This document shows, one piece after another, positions 26,001-34,400 of a stretch of DNA of 64,000 bases. The stretch lies in the NCBI GenBank assembly GCA_041396965.1, contig JAWKXN010000001.1, forward strand, positions 806,001 to 870,000. The letters run 5' to 3'. Numbering within the stretch: position 1 is the first letter of the stretch; each line of letters begins with the position of its first letter. The notes under the pieces were generated by a model that worked only from the letters and a program-made list of their open reading frames with translations, was not told where the DNA came from and did not search any database. The stretch comes from Rickettsiales bacterium (GTDB lineage: Bacteria; Pseudomonadota; Alphaproteobacteria; Rickettsiales; SXRF01). The position numbers and the translations under genes are program-made.

Positions 26001-29000
26001 TATAGTTAAGGTTGGTAGTGGCGGTGACCAGATAACTCTACCAGACTTTTTTTACAACTATAACAATGACCGGAAAATAGATACTCTAAGATTCGCTGAT
26101 GGCAGCACCATCGCCTTAAATAACGGTATTACTTTGGATGGGACTAATGTCAGTGGTGAGACTCTTAAAGGCACCAGTTATAATGATGTTATTACGGGTA
26201 ATATTGGCGATGATAATATAATTTCTGGTACTGGAGACGATATACTCACCGGTGGCTTGGGTAACGATACGTTAGATGGCAGTAATGGAAGTGACACTTA
26301 CATATTTAATCTCGGTGATGGTCAGGACATTATCTATGATTATAGCGGAACCGATGAGATCGTGTTTGGCGCGGGGATAACGGGGAGCGATGTTCAGCTA
26401 GTCTCGGACTTTGCTAATAATTACTCGCTGATAGTTAAGGTTGGCAGTGGTGGTGATCAGATAACTCTACCAGACTTTTTTTACAGCTATAGCAATGACC
26501 GGAAAATAGAGACTCTAAGATTCGCTGATGGCAGTAGCATCGCCTTAAATAATGGTATTACTTTGGATGGTACCAACATAAATGGTGAGACACTTAAAGG
26601 CACTAGCAGTAATGATGTTATCACCGGCAATATTGGTGATGACGTTATAAGCACTGACTATGGCAACGACATACTCACCGGTGGTCTGGGTAACGATACG
26701 TTAGATGGCAGTAATGGAAGTGACACTTACATCTTCAATCTCGGTGATGGTCAGGATACCATAATAGAGAGTTGGTATGAGGCTGACGAGATAGTGTTTG
26801 GTGCTGGGATAAACCCAGAAGATGTTTTAATGGAAGCGTCTGGCAGTGATTTAGTGATAAAAATAGGTGCTGGAACTGATCAGATAACGATCCAGAATTT
26901 TTTCTATTATTCTGATACTAGAGGTAAGGTGGACTACCTAAAATTTGCTGATGGGACTATATTTAATATCACTCAATCAATTACCGTAAATGGTGGTACT
27001 GGTAATGATAAAATTATGGGTACTCCTTTTGTTGATGTTCTAAATGGTAATGGTGGTGATGATTATATATATGGCAGTGGTGATAATGATACGGTAAATG
27101 GTGGTAGCGGCAATGATATATTAAAAGGTGGTAACGGAGACGATGTTTATGAATTTTCTCTCGGTGATGGCAGTGATGCCATTTATGAACAAGGCGGTAA
27201 TGATATATTAAAATTTTCTGCCGGAGTTATCGCTAACTCTATGACGTTATTACGTAACGGTACCGATCTAAAAATTATAGATTCTATTAATAGTGATGTA
27301 ATTACCATTAACAAATTTTTTGTTTCTGGCGGAAATAGAGTAGAGTCGCTGCTATTCAGTGATGGAACGGAGTTTACGCTATCAGATATTTTATCTTCTG
27401 ATGTAAGTGATACAGTATATTCAGTAGATGGGCATGCGATTGTAAAAGAAGATGTTATCACTAATATAAAACTTCTTAACCATAATGTTGGTTTATCTGA
27501 TTATAATAACATTACGCTTTCTACAGCTCCAACTAATGGTAGCGCTTATATAGACGGAGATAATATAGTATATACGGCAAATGCCAACTATAACGGAACG
27601 GACTCTCTTGCTATATCATACATTGATACAAATGGAGCCGCTCAGACTAAAATTATAAACATAGATGTCGCGCCAGTTAACGACTCACCTTTGGCTATAG
27701 ATCATAACGTCCAAACCAATGAGGATACACAGTTAGAGATAATGGCTCTGGGTGGAGCTAGTGATATTGATAATGATATAGTTTTTCTATCAACCGTTGG
27801 AAACCCAACTCACGGAAATGCCTCAATATCGGCGAACAAAATAATCTATACCCCGAATATTAATTTCTACGGTAGTGATTCGTTTAATTATACAATAGCT
27901 GACGGTAATGGTGGGTATGATACCAAGACAATAAATGTTGATGTCATATCAGTAAACGATTCTCCATTAGCCTATGCGGATATAGCATCTACGGATGAGG
28001 ATAATCCAATATTAATAGATATACTTTCTAATGATAGCGATGTTGAGGATGGTTTTTTCCCTGCTCAAAATATATCTATATTTACAAATCCAACGCATGG
28101 TGTGGTCTCAATTGAAAGTGATGGAAAAATACTCTATACGCCTGATGAGGATTTTTATGGGCAGGATAGCTTTGAGTACAGGATAGTAGATTCTCAGGGA
28201 GCGATTTCTAATGCAGCAACAGTGAACATAAGTATAGCTCAGATAAATGACGCTCCGAAGATCATAGCGGGTAGCACCTTGAATTTTACAGAAGATCAGG
28301 CATCTGATTTTAATGTAAATGCTTATTTCTATGATCCAGATGGTGACAGTTTTACCATACAATCAATATCAGCGCAGAACGGTAACATAGGATTTAGCGG
28401 TGATATTATAAGTTATAATCCTAATAGCGATTATAATGGTAACGAGCAGATTACCATTAACTTAAAAGACTCTAATGGAGCTTCAGGAATCATAAATTTT
28501 AGCGCGCTGGTCGCTCCAATTAATGATGCTCCAATCGCTGTTTCTGATAATTTTGATGTGTTGGAGGATACAGTAACTAGGCTTCCGATATTAGATAATG
28601 ATATAGATATTGATAGTGGGTTGTTCGCTAGCAGTATAATAAACCTCACCACCCCGCTTCATGGCTCAATAACGGTTGATAGTGGCGATGGCTCAATAAT
28701 TTATACTCCTGACCTTGATTATTTTGGCGCTGATAGTTTTGAGTATACTCTCATAGATTCTGGTGGGTTAAGTTCCGCGTCAGCTTTAGTTAACATTAAT
28801 GTAATAGATGTTATAGACTCTCTTAATCTAGTGGGCACATCTGGTATTGATAATCTAGTTGGCAACACAGGCAACGACACTTTATCTGGGTTAGGTGGCA
28901 ATGACACTCTATATGGCGAAGGTGGTGATGACTGGCTTGATGGCGGTGCTGGTGGTGATTACATAGATGGTGGTGCTGGAGTTGACACTGTGTCTTATGC

Positions 29001-30438
29001 TTCGTCTACGGTTGTGGTTGATATCGATCTTAACCGCACTGGCTTGCAGGGCTGGGGTGCTGCTGGTGATACGATAGTTAATGTAGAGAATATTATCGGC
29101 TCAGACTTTAGCGATCGTCTGGCGGCGGCTGATTCTGGCAGTATCATTAATGGCGGTTTGGGTAATGACATTATCAATGGTAGGGACGGTAGTGATACTA
29201 TTTACGGCGAGGCTGGCAATGATACCATATATGCTGGTGGTGGTGATGACATTATTGATGGCGGCGCTGGCGATGACACCATCTATAGTAATGGTGGCAC
29301 TAACTTACTTATCGGTGGTGCTGGCGCTGATTACATGAATGGTTTTGGTGGAACCGCCACCGCTAGTTACGCTGATTCAACGACAGCGGTAAATATAAAT
29401 CTTTACGATAACATTAATACCGGTGGTGACGCACAGGGTGATAGCCTTGTTGGCGTACCGAACATTATCGGCTCAGACTTTGATGACACTATTATCGGTG
29501 ATGGCTTTGCTAACAGCCTGTATGGTGGCTTGGGAGATGACTTGCTTGCCGGTAGAGGCTTTGGTGGCAATCATATGGATGGTGGTGATGGTGTTGACAC
29601 TGTATCTTACGCTGAATCATCACAAGTGGTAAGCATCAATCTTGATAGCACTGGCTCGCAAGGCTGGGGAGCCTCTGGTGATACTCTGGTTAGTATAGAA
29701 AACCTTATCGGCTCAGCTTATAATGATACTCTCGCCGCAAAAAGCAGCGGCAGTGTTATTCATGCTGGTTTGGGTAACGACACCATTAATGGCAGAGCTG
29801 GTAATGACACGATTTACGGTGAGGATGGTAATGATACTATCTACGCGGGAGCTGGCAACGATACTGTCTATGGTGGTGCTGGTGATGACCTTATCTACAG
29901 TCAAGCTGGCAATAATCTAATAGTTGGTGGCGCAGGAGCTGATACCATTAACGGCTTTACCGGAATAGCAACCAGCTCTTACGCTGGCTCAGCAGCGGTG
30001 AATGTAAATCTTGCCACTAACGTCAACACAGGCGGCGATGCGCAGGGTGACGTTCTGCAAGGTGTAACTAACATCATCGGCTCTGACTTTGCCGATAACC
30101 TCACCGGTGATTACAAAGATAATACTATAACCGGTGGCAGCGGTGTTGACACCCTAACCGGCGGCAGTGGCTTTGATATATTCAAGTATCTTACATCCAC
30201 CGATTCCAGCATAGGCACCGGAAACCGTGATATAATCACCGACTTCAGCCACGCGCAAGGTGATCAGATAGATCTATCCGCCTTCACTGGTGACTTCATA
30301 TTCATGGGAACAAATAACTTTACTGGCACAAATAACGAAGTTAACTACTCACAAGCTGGCGGCAACACAATAATCGCCATAGACTCCGACGCTAACGGAC
30401 TCGCCGACTTCGAGATAGGCATAATTAAAAAAGTGTGA
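23050..30438 (+). CDS. Giant RTX / Ig-like exoprotein with putative permuted papain-fold N-domain; C-terminus cut by IS
   Basis: 2462 residues, no signal peptide, as in type I secretion substrates. Order: an N-terminal domain (1-200) with His30 in LLGHGGFIL and Cys155 in FGINCMKFVYEM, an order resembling permuted NlpC/P60 (YiiX/LRAT) enzymes; an EF-hand-like calcium region (344-470); a helical region (520-730); RTX nonapeptides and hemolysin-type calcium-binding-related modules (737-1450) with three very similar repeats; three to four Ig/cadherin-like domains (about 1450-1920) with NEDTQLEI/DNDIDIDSG motifs; a second RTX block (1927-2367); and a serralysin-C-like end. The last six residues (GIIKKV) and the stop come from an inserted IS. 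The native end is at 31463-31510. No type I exporter genes are in the window. Confidence 0.9.
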   Translation: MSSAQFIPVVLPNEPIGGGIGGPSVPLLGHGGFILVNNAGKATFYEYGHWDPNDPNIVGVITTNTTGNNTNMRQLTITGTMQFDSSGNIMESSLKSALDQVFNTSGLYTTDPGMVAATPFAISDTQFNIIDSTLVNFKNAVNAGNKNYDLFGINCMKFVYEMADAGLLQISDTQFYDNQYFDSTLTVPSVAARAIMSYAGEGYQYFSDLSWLSGNSSIDKVSSFNNLNANLDFGAQLLKGLGDSTWWGVQALGESGAIQLPWEFIIWLGAQTSELSKAIHDTGLTVGEYLSDVASIIGEQVGSLETLLKNTVRGVLWYAPDSIADSISQSMLEFLAAIAQSLLMDPLIIDKNGDGVALDSFQTSAALFDLNEDGTLENTGWTQANSDDSFLVIDKNSNGNIDDISEMFGNQSISGFSELKTYDSNNDNLINSQDTQFNLLKLWNDANANGIVDAGELTTLTENNITEISLNKYSKQKIIEGNLQTAISTVTLADGSARNIHELNFAFEGNTIFSNPDAGLPSGFQIAIETIVLPFSRGYNTLYSWQAAMTLDTQLLAMAQDIAATPITDFHLIHDKFEDFLFRWAGVENVTAQEVYAEVVGEVFDPRKVAFLEKLTGGDFNNPVPAAMDMARQAWDIMFDGFLSRFLVQANLADIFQNEHYDFATDSIVFADSLDEIIANAEALAPSMDASSFATYIYWTQNILNLNHDQFTDPDFDSKVTTLIADFIGVADIESFSIDGRLNIGGSEVDILYGTEKNDLLRGEASNDELYGFGGDDFLEGGKGDDILKGELGNDIYRFSLGDGQDTIDDSGGVDKILMGSGINAADIEFAQVGSDLIINVGQGGDRISIKSFYDNSANRVDSIVFEDGSSFNLLNLGLIVYGDDLANQLVGSSNNDVMYGLAGDDDIRGGAGDDVIEGGLGNDYLVNYYLYSYISDNDTYIFNLGDGQDIIYDYKGNDQIVFGAGITQSDIQLVSDYANNQSLIVKVGSGGDQITLPDFFYNYNNDRKIDTLRFADGSTIALNNGITLDGTNVSGETLKGTSYNDVITGNIGDDNIISGTGDDILTGGLGNDTLDGSNGSDTYIFNLGDGQDIIYDYSGTDEIVFGAGITGSDVQLVSDFANNYSLIVKVGSGGDQITLPDFFYSYSNDRKIETLRFADGSSIALNNGITLDGTNINGETLKGTSSNDVITGNIGDDVISTDYGNDILTGGLGNDTLDGSNGSDTYIFNLGDGQDTIIESWYEADEIVFGAGINPEDVLMEASGSDLVIKIGAGTDQITIQNFFYYSDTRGKVDYLKFADGTIFNITQSITVNGGTGNDKIMGTPFVDVLNGNGGDDYIYGSGDNDTVNGGSGNDILKGGNGDDVYEFSLGDGSDAIYEQGGNDILKFSAGVIANSMTLLRNGTDLKIIDSINSDVITINKFFVSGGNRVESLLFSDGTEFTLSDILSSDVSDTVYSVDGHAIVKEDVITNIKLLNHNVGLSDYNNITLSTAPTNGSAYIDGDNIVYTANANYNGTDSLAISYIDTNGAAQTKIINIDVAPVNDSPLAIDHNVQTNEDTQLEIMALGGASDIDNDIVFLSTVGNPTHGNASISANKIIYTPNINFYGSDSFNYTIADGNGGYDTKTINVDVISVNDSPLAYADIASTDEDNPILIDILSNDSDVEDGFFPAQNISIFTNPTHGVVSIESDGKILYTPDEDFYGQDSFEYRIVDSQGAISNAATVNISIAQINDAPKIIAGSTLNFTEDQASDFNVNAYFYDPDGDSFTIQSISAQNGNIGFSGDIISYNPNSDYNGNEQITINLKDSNGASGIINFSALVAPINDAPIAVSDNFDVLEDTVTRLPILDNDIDIDSGLFASSIINLTTPLHGSITVDSGDGSIIYTPDLDYFGADSFEYTLIDSGGLSSASALVNINVIDVIDSLNLVGTSGIDNLVGNTGNDTLSGLGGNDTLYGEGGDDWLDGGAGGDYIDGGAGVDTVSYASSTVVVDIDLNRTGLQGWGAAGDTIVNVENIIGSDFSDRLAAADSGSIINGGLGNDIINGRDGSDTIYGEAGNDTIYAGGGDDIIDGGAGDDTIYSNGGTNLLIGGAGADYMNGFGGTATASYADSTTAVNINLYDNINTGGDAQGDSLVGVPNIIGSDFDDTIIGDGFANSLYGGLGDDLLAGRGFGGNHMDGGDGVDTVSYAESSQVVSINLDSTGSQGWGASGDTLVSIENLIGSAYNDTLAAKSSGSVIHAGLGNDTINGRAGNDTIYGEDGNDTIYAGAGNDTVYGGAGDDLIYSQAGNNLIVGGAGADTINGFTGIATSSYAGSAAVNVNLATNVNTGGDAQGDVLQGVTNIIGSDFADNLTGDYKDNTITGGSGVDTLTGGSGFDIFKYLTSTDSSIGTGNRDIITDFSHAQGDQIDLSAFTGDFIFMGTNNFTGTNNEVNYSQAGGNTIIAIDSDANGLADFEIGIIKKV

Positions 30439-31454
30439 TGCTAGAATCTGCATAATTGCTTTATAAAACAATGCGATATACTGTATTTTTAAAAAAGGAT
30501 TATAAAAGTGTCTAAAAACGCTGTGTAAAATGCGGTTTGAGCAGCATAAAAAGCAATGGCAAATTGCGTGGTCGTAAACGGTATCGTTGCAACTTGTGCT
30601 TACATCAATGGGTTGATAAGCGCGGCAAAAAAACCGACTATAAGCGTTACTATTTAGACTGGCTGCACAAACGCCGAACACTAGCAGAAATTGCTAGCAT
30701 TCTTGATATTTCCATCCCCAAGCTCACCAAGGAATTTGATGCTCTTGAGTGGGCAGAAGGATTAATTTTTCCTGCCTCAAAAGAAGCGATTAACCTGCTC
30801 ATGGATGCGTCTTTCTTCGGCAGAGAATATGGCTATTTCTGTGCGCATGATGGCAGCAGAATCATTTATTACCAAGAGATCAAAACCGAATCAGTGAAGC
30901 ATTTGCGTGAAGCTTTGCATGAGCTTGTGCAGGCAGGATATTGCTTCAAATCAGTGACCATTGATGGGCGCAAAGGGTTTTATGAAAACATCAGAAAAAC
31001 ACTTGGTGGAGTACCAATTCAAATGTGTATTTTCCATCAAAAAGCGATTGTAAGGCGATATACTGGAAATAATCCAAAGCTCCGTCCTGCAAAGGATTTG
31101 AAGGAGTTGATGGAAAAATTATGCAATACCGAACCAGAAGATTTTGTGGCTCAATTTTACGCTCTGGCAGAGCAGCACAAAGGATTCCTGAATGCCAAAA
31201 AGGGTGGAAGATTTACGCACGGAAGGACGCGTTCTGCATATAATTCCGTGCAAGAAAATCTGCACAGGCTATTTACATACAAGGAATTTCCAGAACAGAA
31301 TATTCCGCCAACAACCAACCATCTAGAAGGCTTCTTCTCTCACCTCAAGGAAAGAATAAATATCCACCGTGGGTTGAAACTCCATAGAAAGAAAAAAGCT
31401 ATAAAAGCTTTCCTCAATTCTTTCTAAAAAGCATCACACTTTTTTAATTATGCC
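30418..31454. mobile_element. IS256-like insertion sequence with 25-bp inverted repeats
   Basis: A 1037-base element. Terminal inverted repeats 30418-30442 and 31430-31454 are perfect over 25 bases. The target duplication TCGAGATA occurs exactly outside both ends (30410-30417 and 31455-31462). It carries one transposase gene on the + strand. Perfect ends and a perfect target duplication indicate a recent insertion. The insertion site is inside the last codons of the RTX gene. Confidence 0.97.
30537..31427 (+). CDS. IS256-type transposase, zinc-binding variant
   Basis: 296 residues from a TTG. The DDE catalytic residues fit Asp in NLLMDASFF, Asp in SVTIDGRKGF and Glu in TTNHLEGFFSHLK, with the family's CIFHQ block. 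The N-terminal zinc ribbon is split: CNLC is in frame, but the first pair (C-VK-C) lies upstream of the TTG in the same frame, which is closed by TAA at 30513. A GTG start at 30508 (MSKN) in another frame would connect by a -1 shift near 30519. So either there is a one-base deletion or frameshifted translation gives the full protein of about 306 residues. It ends 27 bases before the IS end. Confidence 0.9.
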   Translation: MSSIKSNGKLRGRKRYRCNLCLHQWVDKRGKKTDYKRYYLDWLHKRRTLAEIASILDISIPKLTKEFDALEWAEGLIFPASKEAINLLMDASFFGREYGYFCAHDGSRIIYYQEIKTESVKHLREALHELVQAGYCFKSVTIDGRKGFYENIRKTLGGVPIQMCIFHQKAIVRRYTGNNPKLRPAKDLKELMEKLCNTEPEDFVAQFYALAEQHKGFLNAKKGGRFTHGRTRSAYNSVQENLHRLFTYKEFPEQNIPPTTNHLEGFFSHLKERINIHRGLKLHRKKKAIKAFLNSF

Positions 31455-31462
31455 TCGAGATA

Positions 31463-31510
31463 CAACTCACAGGGTTGCATGCGATGGTGGCTGGCGATTT
31501 CCTGTTGTAA
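31463..31510 (+). pseudogene. Detached C-terminal codons of the RTX gene
   Basis: Removing the IS and one target copy lets the RTX frame run on from DFEI into QLTGLHAMVAGDFLL and a TAA stop at 31508-31510. This 15-residue end resembles the usual end of serralysin/RTX proteins (a hydrophobic LTG motif followed by D-F-hydrophobic-L), the region recognised by type I secretion. It gives an ancestral protein of 2471 residues. Confidence 0.9.
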
Positions 31511-31562
31511 GGAGAAGATGTTCGTTATGAGTAACTTATAGCTACTAATAGCATAGATAACT

Positions 31563-32279
31563 CTAAAATAATAGTCTTACACCAATACTTGCGATCATAT
31601 CAGACTTATTTTCCAGATGTTGCTTAGCTATTGACGCGGTTTTCGTGAATTTTCTCTCATAGCGTAAATCAACATATGGAGCGAATTTTCTACTAATTTC
31701 ATAGCGTGTTTGTAGGCCTATCTCGGCACTAGAAAATCCTGCTCCAACTTCCTGTTTTGCTACTTCCTGAGCATAGATATTAGCTTCTACATATGGCTGT
31801 AAGATAAGACGTTGGGTTACCAGAAAATCGTTTTCTTGTCTTAGCCGGAAGCTAACATTACCATCGTTACTGATAAACATATGTGCTTCAGTCTCAAAGA
31901 AATATGGAGCAAGACCGTTAAACCCAGCCACCAGATAGTTAGTGGCTCTTAGTTTAGTATCATGACGGATGCCTATTTGCCCATCCCAGAAGTTAGAAAT
32001 ATTCCGGCTATACATTGCCCAAAATTCTGATTTCTCAGTTTTTCCATCTTTATTCTCACCTTCGGATTTAAGCCATAATTTATTGTAATCACCGCCAATC
32101 CAGCCATCAAAATCCCAACTTGCTACCATATCATGACGCGCCGCGCCTACATCTGTTTCCAAGCGAAACATATGAAATATCTGGTCGCCATGTCCTGTGT
32201 GTTTATCAGTATCAGCAAGCGCTGGTTTTGTATGAAGTAGCGTTAAAACTATAAATACATACATAATATTAGTGCGCAT
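31563..32279 (-). CDS. copB: Copper resistance outer-membrane protein CopB
   Basis: 239 residues from the ATG at 32279, which overlaps the end of copA by 11 bases; the upstream in-frame start at 32309 would overlap it by 41. Signal peptide about 1-22 (ending PALADT). The mature protein is a beta-barrel with CopB signatures WDFDGWIGGDYNKLWLKSEG, DGQIGIRHD and the C-terminal ASIGVRLLF ending in Phe, as for outer-membrane proteins. It contains only a short Met/His-poor N-terminal region compared with Pseudomonas CopB. It works with the periplasmic oxidase CopA in copper tolerance. Confidence 0.9.
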   Translation of the reverse strand: MRTNIMYVFIVLTLLHTKPALADTDKHTGHGDQIFHMFRLETDVGAARHDMVASWDFDGWIGGDYNKLWLKSEGENKDGKTEKSEFWAMYSRNISNFWDGQIGIRHDTKLRATNYLVAGFNGLAPYFFETEAHMFISNDGNVSFRLRQENDFLVTQRLILQPYVEANIYAQEVAKQEVGAGFSSAEIGLQTRYEISRKFAPYVDLRYERKFTKTASIAKQHLENKSDMIASIGVRLLF

Positions 32280-33930
32280 GGTGTTGTTCCTTATCTTTTC
32301 TAATAACATCTGAATTATGATTTATTTTTAGATTATTATCTATTGGAACGTCTTTTCCATCTAGCTTTGCCACCACGACCTTTCGCATCATTCCTGCCAT
32401 CATATGATAGAGCAGGTGACAGTGAAATGCCCACTCACCAGCTTCGTCAGCGGTAAGCAATACCGAGTATGATTTGCCGGGTGGAACAATAACAGTATGT
32501 TTATTCGGTAACTTTCCGGCTGGCTGACCATTTTCAAGCTGAACAAACATGCCATGAAGATGCATAGGGTGCGCCATCATACTTTCATTGACAAATTTTA
32601 GCCGTACCCGTTCACCGTAACGTAGCTTTACTATATCCGCATTATTATATTTTTTACCATTCATTGTCCATATGTAACGCTCCATGTTGCCACCAAGACG
32701 TACCTCTATAGTTCTCTCTGGCGGTCGGATATCTTTTTGCGTGCCAAGATAGCGTAAGTCCTTATAATCAAGAGCTTTGTCTCCTGCCGGAGTTCCTGCT
32801 TTTGCCCAACCACTTTTCATATCCTCACGCATTTGCGTTATTTCGGCGTGACTCATTTTGCTATGATCCATACCAGATATATCATGCTCCATCCCCATAT
32901 CCGCCATAGTAAGTGCTGAGCGCGGACGTTGCTTCGGTATATCTCCTTTCATACCCATGCTCGGGGCGAGGGTGGCAAGGGCGAAACCAGTGCGGTCAAT
33001 TGGCTCGGCTACTATAGTATAAGCTTTATCCTCTTTAGGAATTACTATAACGTCATAAGTCTCAGCTACCCCAAAACGAAACTCATCAACAGGAACCGGT
33101 TCTACATTCTGCCCATCAGCGGATACTACTCGCATCTTTAACTCGGGGATTCTTACATCATAAAAAGACATGGCAGAGGCGTTGATAAAACGTAGCCTTA
33201 TGCGCTCACCTTTCTTAAATAACCCAGTCCAGTTTTGCTCTGGGGTTTTGCCATTAATTAGGAAGCTATAACCGGTCACGTCTGATAAATCTGTTGGCAA
33301 CATTCGCATTTGCCCCCACATTGTGGCATTGCGAAGTGTGCCAGAAAATCCACGTTTTTCAATATCACTAAAAAAATCCCCGATAGTACGGCGGTTATAT
33401 TGATAATATTCTGAGGACATTTTGAGGTTACTTATTATTTGTTCAGGTGTTTCCGCTGATATGTCAGAAATTACCACTACATAATCACGGTCAGATGCTA
33501 CAGGATCTTTTCCTTTCGGCTTAATTATAAAAGCTCCATATAATCCGTCCTGCTCTTGACCACCAGAGTGAGAGTGATACCAATAAGTACCATTTTGGCG
33601 GAGTCTGAAACTGTAAGTAAATGTCTCATTTGGTTTTATACCGCTAAAACCATTAAAACTTGGAACACCATCCATACTGCCATCCAGCAATAGTCCATGC
33701 CAGTGTAGCGATGTATCTTCATCAAGATGATTAGTTACCGTTATTATCGCTTCATCACCTTCGGTAAAATATAGGGTAGGAGCTGGTATAATATCATTTA
33801 TAGCGATTTTTTTTACGTTCTCACCATTAATTTTTACCGTCTTATAATTTATATCAAGATGGTAGCTTTTCGCCAGCGCCGGTGAAATGGACAGAATTAT
33901 GACATATAATGCGGTTATAAGTAGTTTCAT
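32269..33930 (-). CDS. copA: Copper resistance multicopper oxidase CopA
   Basis: A periplasmic multicopper oxidase that oxidises or sequesters Cu(I). 553 residues with a signal peptide (1-20, PALAK; no twin-arginine motif is visible, which is unusual because CopA-type oxidases are normally Tat exported). All four copper motifs are present: HWHG (76-79), WYHSHSG, HPMHLHG and HCHLLYHMMAGMM. A Met/His-rich segment (MGMEHDISGMDHSKMSHAE) lies between, where CuO-resistance oxidases bind extra copper. It is about 140 residues shorter in the methionine-rich region than Pseudomonas CopA. It forms an operon with copB. Confidence 0.95.
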   Translation of the reverse strand: MKLLITALYVIILSISPALAKSYHLDINYKTVKINGENVKKIAINDIIPAPTLYFTEGDEAIITVTNHLDEDTSLHWHGLLLDGSMDGVPSFNGFSGIKPNETFTYSFRLRQNGTYWYHSHSGGQEQDGLYGAFIIKPKGKDPVASDRDYVVVISDISAETPEQIISNLKMSSEYYQYNRRTIGDFFSDIEKRGFSGTLRNATMWGQMRMLPTDLSDVTGYSFLINGKTPEQNWTGLFKKGERIRLRFINASAMSFYDVRIPELKMRVVSADGQNVEPVPVDEFRFGVAETYDVIVIPKEDKAYTIVAEPIDRTGFALATLAPSMGMKGDIPKQRPRSALTMADMGMEHDISGMDHSKMSHAEITQMREDMKSGWAKAGTPAGDKALDYKDLRYLGTQKDIRPPERTIEVRLGGNMERYIWTMNGKKYNNADIVKLRYGERVRLKFVNESMMAHPMHLHGMFVQLENGQPAGKLPNKHTVIVPPGKSYSVLLTADEAGEWAFHCHLLYHMMAGMMRKVVVAKLDGKDVPIDNNLKINHNSDVIRKDKEQHHAH

Positions 33931-34008
33931 GATTATTTCCTGATTAATTTTAGACGATTATAGTAACCAAAAAATATTCGGTGACTAATAACATTATAGA
34001 ATAAATGT

Positions 34009-34353
34009 TCAGGAAATATGTTTAGGAGGCTGAAATATCGCCTTTGGACTATGCTCTACTATATAGAGAGCTTTGTTTGTACTAACTGTTAAATTCATCT
34101 TTCTATCAACAGATTGATTAGGTAACGATATATCCATATTCACACAGTTAATACAATCACAAACGGAGCAATCTGGTAGCTGCTTTTTGCCATGTTTGCT
34201 CGTTTTATTATGACACGCTCCACTTGCTTTCATGCCATCAGTTTGTGCTTTAATGGAGATATTATGCTGCTTACAGCAGGACATAGCAGAAACATTAGAA
34301 ATACTTCCGAATATCATAAAAAAACATATAAAGAATATAGATATAATTCTCAT
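34009..34353 (-). CDS. Small secreted Cys-rich protein beside copper genes
   Basis: 114 residues from the ATG at 34353 (a TTG nine codons upstream is less likely). Signal peptide about 1-23 (NVSAMS). The mature part has clustered cysteines and histidines: MSCCKQHN, GACHNKTSKHGK and CSVCDCINC, apt for metal binding. It lies 78 bases upstream of copA on the same strand, so it is probably part of a copper-response transcript. No named family recognised. Confidence 0.7.
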   Translation of the reverse strand: MRIISIFFICFFMIFGSISNVSAMSCCKQHNISIKAQTDGMKASGACHNKTSKHGKKQLPDCSVCDCINCVNMDISLPNQSVDRKMNLTVSTNKALYIVEHSPKAIFQPPKHIS

Positions 34354-34400
34354 GACGTAATTATACAGGTAAATTTTCAATATTCAACAATCCACATGCC

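Noticed and set aside
29150..29920. Short plus-strand frames within the RTX region in other frames
   Set aside because: They are Met/Thr/Val-rich shadows of the calcium-binding repeats.
25300..30200. Tandem DNA repeats in the RTX gene considered as a CRISPR array
   Set aside because: They are in-frame protein-coding glycine/aspartate repeats without regular spacers.
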